A stretch of DNA of 64,000 bases, taken from the NCBI GenBank assembly GCA_024364735.1, contig JAGFNQ010001137.1, positions 124,565-188,564 of the forward strand, written 5' to 3'. This stretch comes from Boesenbergia rotunda. Lineage: Eukaryota; Streptophyta; Magnoliopsida; Zingiberales; Zingiberaceae. Positions 58,479-64,000 of the stretch are shown in pieces (position 1 is the stretch's first letter; each line of letters begins with the position of its first letter). The notes below the pieces were generated by a model. The model saw only the letters and a list, made by a program, of their open reading frames with translations. It did not search any database and had not been told where the DNA came from. Both the position numbers and the translations under genes were made by a program.

Positions 58479-60164
58479 TGTTGGTGTAAAGAGCATCAGT
58501 TATAAACAGTCAACTTCTAGTGTTTCGATGTTTGACAATATACTAAGGACTTGTCAAAGTGATCAAGGGTTAAGTCAAATAGGATTTGATGTTTGGTAGG
58601 GTAAACCCAAGCTTGATCAAGTTGACCAAGGGTTAGTCAAACAAGACCTGATGTTTGGCAGAGTGATCAAACCTAGATCTGATATGGTTGACAAAATACC
58701 AAGGTTTGATCAATTAGAACAAGGGTTAGTCAAACAGGATTTGATGTTTGACAGAGAATCCAGGGTTGGTCAGTTTGACCAAGAGATAAGCCAAACATGA
58801 CTTGGTGTTTGGCAGAGTAATAAAACACATTTGGACTAAGTTAAACAAGACTTGATGTTTAGCAGAAAGAAGTCTAGTCAGGATTAAGATGACTAGCAAA
58901 GAAGTCCTTATCAAGGCACGAAGTCCTGGCCGAGGGGTGGGCAATGAAGTCTTGGTCGGGGATCGAGCAACGAAGACTTGGTGAGTGAAGCCGAGCACGA
59001 ACACTTGGTCCGGGGGGCCAAGCAGTAGACTTTGCCTAGTGGGGATCATTGACAAGAGTCAAGACGGGTTGAGGTTGAACGTCGTCGAGTTTCGAATTCT
59101 CAAAGGCCGAGGAAAAGTCCTGGTCAGGCATCAGGCAACGAAGACTTGGTATGGGGGACCGAGCTGAAGACTTTGCCCAATGGGGATCGCGGACAGGAGT
59201 CGAGACGAGTCGAGGTCGAACGTCGTCGAGTTCCGGATTCTCGGAGGCCGAGCAAAAGTCCAACCGGAGGTCTCAGATAGCAAACTTCTTCAGATTTGAG
59301 TAGGCGAGGATGCATTCCCCAGGAAAGGGAACATTAGGCGTCGATTCGACCTAGGATTTCATTTGAAATCCAAAGTCAGAACCAGACAGCTCTGGTTGTC
59401 AATCATTAAGGCTAAGGATTATTTGTCTTGTCTTGTGTTTGTTTGTCTTGCAGGAACCTAGAGTTGGAGGCAAGATAGGAGAGCAGACGCAATAAAGCAA
59501 AAACCTGGGAAAGTGCTCGCAGGCGCCTGAGTAGCTCCCAGGTGCCTGAATAGCCTTTCAGGCACCTGGGAGGCAGGTCTTATCCCTGCGCCAAGTACAC
59601 CAGTGCGGATCAAGTTTTGACAGCGATTAGGGTGCCTGAATGACCTTTCAGGCGCATGAATAGGTACTATATAAAGGGGTCAAGTGCAGCAGTTCAAAAG
59701 ATCAACTTACACATTCACTCACTCATTCTGTGCAAAGGAAAAGTGTTGAGACGAAGCTCTGAGACAAAGGAGGCTCTAGGAGGAAGTGTGCGACACTTCG
59801 GAGTTCCAGATTGGTCGGGATTGTCATCTTTTGTTTGGTTTACTTTTACTTATAGTTATAATTCTTTATATTATTTTGCTTGTACTTAAACTGTAAGATG
59901 AGTTTCTCCACCTCCGAAAATTCTGGAAAGGAAACCACTACTGGACGGGCGCTACCCGTAATTAGGCCTTGGACGTACTGACCCTGGTGGGGTTAGGAAC
60001 AAGTGAATCTTGCGAGTTCTTGTTGTGTTCATTTCTATTTTTATTATTCCGCTGCGTACTAACACTCTGATAGCAAGAATGAATGATGAAGATCCGATAA
60101 AGATCCGACGAAGTTTTTACGAGTCGATATTCACCTCCCCTCTATCGATGCCACTGATCCTATA
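58479..60164 (+). repeat. Sirevirus-type LTR, 1.69 kb
   Basis: Starts TGTTGGTGTAAAG; U3 has tandem GACTTGATGTTTGGCAGAG units (58540-58870) and a longer unit of about 130 bp repeated at 59000-59280, then a CAGGCGCCTG block (59519-59655), then a TATATAAAGGGG box at 59668. It ends near CACTGATCCTATAA and is followed by TTGGTATCATAGC at 60166, a near-perfect initiator-Met primer site. Confidence 0.75.
59519..59655. repeat. Palindrome block, CAGGCGCCTG word
   Basis: CAGGCGCCTGA, CAGGTGCCTGAA, CAGGCACCTGG, GGGTGCCTGAA and CAGGCGCATGAA in 137 bp. The last copy is about 13 bp upstream of the TATA box. Confidence 0.8.
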
Positions 60165-60464
60165 ATTGGTATCATAGCTAGGTCGCTCTTCACTGGACTA
60201 ACCATTGGAAGAATCACGAGCTAGAGCCATGATCCATATCTAACCATGTGGGTTAAGCCTTGAATAAAGGATGGGTGGCCACCCGTGTCTTGATCAAGAG
60301 GACCAGACACCAGACAGGCAAGTCATAGTTGCGGCTAGGTGGTGAAGTCCTAATAGGCCGGGTGAACCGAGAGACATAAAGTCCTGGTAGGTTGAGAATC
60401 GGACATCAAACAGAAAGGGTTTCCGCTTAAGGGGGCCTTGTGGTCCTTTGTTTAAAAGGGGGAT
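60165..60464 (+). other. Short internal region between unlike LTRs
   Basis: From the primer site to a purine tract AAAAGGGGGAT (60454-60464). No protein is encoded; words such as AAGTCCTGGTAGGTTGAG recall the tandem units of Sirevirus U3. Confidence 0.5.
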
Positions 60465-60662
60465 TGTTGGGGTTTCAATGTTACAAACATAGTCCCACAT
60501 CGAAAACACATGGGAAAGATCATAGGCTTATAAGGAAAAAAGATATCTTCATTAGCATGAGGCCTTTTGGGAGAGTCCAAGAGCAAAACCATGAGGGTTT
60601 AGGCCCAAAGTGAACAATATCATACCATTATGGAGATATCTAAATTCATTTCGATCCTAACA
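60465..60662 (+). repeat. Short LTR, TGTTGGGGTTTC family
   Basis: 198 bp from TGTTGGGGTTTC to GATCCTAACA, directly after a purine tract. TAGTCCCACATCGAAAA is a word of a short LTR family common in plants. ACATA follows on the right and also precedes the LTR at 58479. Confidence 0.7.
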
Positions 60663-60939
60663 ACATATTAACATTAACATCTTCATTCTCCCACATTCGT
60701 TTAACATTTAACACCCATTATTTGTGGGGTTCACATGTCACATACACATTATCTCACATATTCATTCTCTCACATACATATTCTTTATTTTTAATTTCAT
60801 TTACCAATTTAAATGATTATTAAATATTATTATAAATTCGAAATGAAAGTAAAATGACAATGATCAAAAATTACATTAATTAAAAAAGTATAATGATTAA
60901 AAATTACACTAAATAAAAATTACATATTTCATCTCCTCT

Positions 60940-62012
60940 TAATCTCTTGACATATATGTTGATAATGATAAGTTGCTCCTGTGTTATTTGCGAAATGTCC
61001 TTCGAAAGGATTGCATATTCCTTTATTGGCTAAGGCAGCTTTTGCTTTCATCTCATCAACTTCAAGTTGCTTTGTTTCATTCCAACTTCAGTCATTTTTA
61101 TGCTTTGCAAACATATTATCCAAATTTGTTGTCATACCTTCAATGTCTGATTTCATTTTGTCTTTTCCTTTCCTTTTTGCTACCTTTTGACCCATTGGAC
61201 GAGTTTATTCTTCGTTTAGGTCGACATGTAGACTAGCATCTTGGTTAGAGGACATGTTGCTTGCTCCCGACTCCGAGGTTCTTGCCTTCTTCGTGCCAAC
61301 AAGATGATCAACGGATTGTGGTGTAAACATTGGACGGTCTTTTACGATTCTCCACACATGCTCAAGATTAAAAACAATGTCATTATTTTTCTCATGATAT
61401 TTTTCATACGCAAACGATAATATATCCTCATCACTATGACTGATATGATACGCACTATAAATACTATTGTAATTTGCGTTGAAGTGATATATCTTTTTTT
61501 GTATGATATTGTGTCAGTGCGATCGTATGATACTTGTATTTCTGTTGGGTGTATCTTGAGGATGATTCTCATTATAGTAGCTAGCAATACGATCCTAGAA
61601 AGCATTCATCTTCTAATCATTGTCGAAGATTGGATCATCGTTGATAGTGACAAATGATTTGGCCAAAATCTTGTCTTCAATTTTACTCCATGTTGATCGT
61701 TTTCTTCTACCCGCGACATTAGAATTCGCCTTCTCTAAATCAACAACTTCAATTAGGGATTCGCGGTCGGACACTTGAGTCTCTGGAATAAAAGTCAGAG
61801 TAAATGAATCACTTTTCATCGGATAATTTTGTAGATATAGATTATATGGATAATTTGATAGATATGGACCATATGAGTTATTTGGTGGGTATGGATTATG
61901 TCAATAATTTGTTGGATACGGGAAATATGGATAATTTGGTGGAGTTTGGGAAATTTAGAAAAAAGTATTTTCTAAAAAATGTCTAAAAAAATTATGATTA
62001 TTTTCATCCATT
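60940..62012 (-). pseudogene. MYB/SANT-like transposon-associated protein, broken
   Basis: Minus-strand frame pieces. N-terminal Tyr/Pro/Asn-rich leader (62010-61820), a MYB-like region (RRKRSTWSKIEDKILAKSF and TINDDPIFDND, 61710-61620), then DRIASYYNENHPQDTPNR, and at the end MTTNLDNMFAKH and EVDEMKAKAALANKG (61180-61000). This order matches the MYB-like protein family linked to PIF/Harbinger transposons (often annotated as GST T3-like or NAM-associated). Several stops and frameshifts; a CTATAAATA box lies near 62131 upstream. Confidence 0.6.
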
Positions 62013-62239
62013 TTAAAAGAAAATAATAGAGAGGAGATTTTTAGAGAAAGGGAGGGAGGTGTTTGAAGATTGAAATGAGAGTGATTGGAAGGGAGGTGTT
62101 TGAAAATTGAAATGAGAGTTGTAAGGTACTGAGTATTTATAGATAAATTTTTTATTTTTTTTAATTAAAATAGTCATTTGTGACCGTTTTATGATCGTTG
62201 TGGGTGTTTACTAGCTGTTATTGATTTTCAATTGATTAT

Positions 62240-62532
62240 AGCTGCCCCAATCAATTAAAAGCATCCCCAATCGTAGCCCCTAGTCGATTGGGGACACATT
62301 GGGGTGTCCTCATTCGATTGGGGGCACCCCCAATCGTGCCCCCAATCGATTGGGGGTGCCCCAAATCGATTGGGGACACATTGGGGTGTCCCCATTCGAT
62401 TGGGGGCACCCCCAATCGTGCCCCCAATCGATTGGGGGTGCCCCAAATCGATTAGGGGCATCCTTAATTGATTCCCTAATTGATTAAGGATGTCCCTAAT
62501 CGATTAGGGATAGTCTCAATCAATTGGGGATG
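62240..62532. repeat. Palindrome block, CAATCGATTGGGG word
   Basis: About a dozen copies of CAATCGATTGGGG with variants (CTAATCGATTAGGG, TTAATTGATT). A unit of about 104 bp, from GGGGACACATTGGGGTGTCC onward, occurs twice (62290-62393 and 62394-62455 in part). It is upstream of the minus-strand MYB-like pseudogene and its TATA box. The frames at 62255-62487 are translations of the repeat. Confidence 0.8.
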
Positions 62533-62729
62533 TCATGTCATCGCGGATGAACATGTTCAAATATCTGAACACGTTCATCGCGTCAGCGTTTTAATGCACT
62601 CGCAGTAGTGATTTTAACGTATGTGTCGCGTTAACACTCGATTAACGTACCGTTGCAGGTGACCTTAATTTTAACAAACACCTCTGTTTTTATTTATAGA
62701 AAGAGAGTACTAAGGATATACCATTAATT
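62533..62729. other. Unassigned DNA
   Basis: Contains CACTCGCAGTAGTGATTTTA, possibly an eroded end of the Harbinger-like locus. Nothing else recognised. Confidence 0.3.
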
Positions 62730-63110
62730 TGATTATATTTTGTTTTTAAATGTTTGATTATTAAAAATCATTAATGGCAAAATATAATTAATGTTTAATT
62801 ATATTTTACTTTTAAATATTTGATTATTAAAAATTATTAATGTTTGATTATAGAAAGCTTTAAATGTTTGATTATTAAAGATCATTAATATTTGATTATA
62901 GAAAGTTTTTAAGTGTTTGATTATAGAAAGTTTTAAATGTTTAAAAATTATTAATATTTGATTATAAAAAACTTTAAATATTTGATTATTAAAAATGATT
63001 AATGTTTGATTATATAACTTTAAATATTTAATTATTATAAATCAATAATATTTGAATATATAAAGCTTTAAATGTTTAATTATTAAAAATAGATATATCA
63101 TTAATTTTTT
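62730..63110. repeat. AT-rich degenerate tandem array
   Basis: Around a dozen copies of TGTTTGATTATTAAAAAT and TTTGATTATAGAAAGCTTTA alternating in units of about 25-50 bp. Non-coding. Confidence 0.7.
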
Positions 63111-63556
63111 TTTATAAATTCGTGTCAATAAAGTAAATATTTTAATTTGTAGCTTCATTTTCTATAAATAAATCTAATAATTATAATCTTAAAACAGGCT
63201 TACACAGCTTTGATAAGTTTGATTATTAAAAATAAAGAGTGGGGATTTGTGTTATGTATACTACACTCTTTAAAAACAAAAAATATAGTATCTACTACAA
63301 TAAAATGATGATTATTACTTTAGGTAGAAAAATGACTCTTTTATTTAATGTTATCCGAGACGTTAACTCTTCGAAAATGTTATAGACTCTTAAACTCTAC
63401 TTGGTTTGTTATTATATCCTACCTGCATATAAAAACAACCAAGATTTTAACTTGGAATGTGTGTTTCATGCATAAAGAGATATGTTATTTTTTTTTTACA
63501 TATTTATCTGATTTTTTTTACATTTTTTCAAATATTTACTCTGTTTATATTATTTT
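63111..63556. other. AT-rich DNA
   Basis: No gene recognised. The 77-residue frame at 63348-63581 is Phe/Ile/Tyr-rich and is typical of AT-rich non-coding DNA. Confidence 0.4.
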
Positions 63557-63557
63557 C

Positions 63558-63914
63558 GGTAAAGTTGCTTTAAATCCCTAATGGGGAGTCAAACTTTGCA
63601 TTCACTCCCCACATAAGTTTTTGTTTGTTTTTGCTCCCTAATGGAACTGAGTATAAAAGGATAAAAATTGAGTATACATCAATGAAAACTGAGTATAAAA
63701 GAGTGAAACTTGAGTATAAAAGAGTAAAAATTGAGTACAGGGTTATTGATGTGGTGGATACAAACTGCCATACTCAGTTTTCTAACTTTTATACTCAATT
63801 TTCTTCAAATAATACTCACCAAATATCACATCAAGGACTGCATGCAAAGAAATATTTGGATAGGGATTGCATGTAAAGTTGACTTGGTAAGTAGGGAGTT
63901 TAGGAAAATTTACC
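63558..63914. mobile_element. MITE with internal GAGTATAAAAG repeats
   Basis: Imperfect inverted ends GGTAAAGTTGCTTTAAATCC (63558) and, on the other strand, GGTAAATTTTCCTAAACTCC (63914). The middle holds four TTGAGTATAAAAGAG-like units on the left and inverted TTTTATACTCAATTTTC units on the right, so the single strand could fold. Class unknown. Confidence 0.55.
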
Positions 63915-64000
63915 CAAATATTTTTTAGGATGAAACTTATTCTCAAAGAATGCCATGCATTTACTATAAAAAATATCTGCCATGTATTTATTATAAAAAA

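Larger units (their letters stand above)
58395..62640. mobile_element. Decayed Harbinger-like locus with nested LTRs
   Basis: It starts GGGCATCCGTAATGGTTTAG (58395), typical of PIF/Harbinger ends in plants. The words ACCCACATGTCACATACA (58460) and TTCACATGTCACATACAC (60731) recur on both sides of the LTR composite. It includes a minus-strand MYB-like pseudogene. A clear right end was not found, so extent and class are provisional. Confidence 0.4.

Noticed and set aside
62240..62532. Regular palindromes resembling a CRISPR array
   Set aside because: Spacing is irregular, spacers repeat, the repeat is a short imperfect dyad and the DNA is plant nuclear. The same holds for the other palindrome blocks.

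Overview
This is plant nuclear DNA. It has plant-type split genes with GT-AG introns, a plant-only calreticulin-3, a FAR1-related factor, a NAC factor, Ty3/gypsy Tat and Ty1/copia Sirevirus-type LTR retrotransposons, tRNA-derived SINEs and many MITEs. Nested elements separated by a few compact genes suit a medium-to-large angiosperm genome. The NAC and calreticulin sequences and the Sirevirus load hint at a monocot, perhaps not a grass, but I cannot name the species.

Three genes look intact. (1) CRT3, calreticulin-3, minus strand, 2667-9692, 14 coding exons, about 432 aa, with a signal peptide and a C-terminal HDEL. (2) A FAR1-RELATED SEQUENCE gene of the FRS6/FRS8 type, plus strand, 22619-25589, five coding exons, about 823 aa, with FAR1, MULE and SWIM domains and a basic AT-hook-like tail. 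(3) A NAC transcription factor of the LOV1/NAC035 type, plus strand, 40963-42068, three exons, about 304 aa. They share no evident pathway: one is an ER lectin chaperone and two are nuclear DNA-binding proteins.

Layout. 1-2300: old repeats and a MITE. 2.6-9.7 kb: CRT3, with a GC-rich hAT-like remnant in intron 3. 11.8-21.7 kb: one Tat-lineage gypsy element (degenerate 5' LTR, gag, deleted pol, integrase ends, antisense ORF, 3' LTR) broken by a complete solo LTR (12706-14563, AAAAG duplication), a second Sirevirus LTR (about 15686-17083) and a MITE. 22.6-25.6 kb: FRS gene. 28.4-35.7 kb: a full-length, gag-only Sirevirus (AATAA duplication) holding a 0.82-kb solo LTR (ATAAG duplication) that itself holds a SINE, plus a MITE and a large unclassified repeat. 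35.8-39.4 kb: a Harbinger-like element, a SINE and a LINE end. 40.2 kb: a long-armed foldback element upstream of NAC035. 44.6-53.3 kb: more LTR elements on the minus strand. 53.8-55.6 kb: a PPR pseudogene split by a solo LTR (AGATC duplication). 56.7 kb: a TOPLESS-type fragment. 58.4-62.5 kb: a decayed Harbinger-like locus with an LTR composite inside. 62.5-64 kb: AT-rich repeats and a MITE.

The most interesting structure is a set of clustered palindromes in the LTRs and related repeats. Each element has its own word: CAATCGATTG, CAGTCGACTG, CAGGCGCCTG or a GATCGGTC/GACCGATC dyad. The block sits just upstream of the TATA box. In the two elements where both regions survive, the word in the LTR matches the word in a second block inside the element. 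The second is in CRT3: the last intron splits the HDEL signal, is a multiple of three and has no stop, so its retention would replace HDEL by a hydrophobic insert ending in QDEL.
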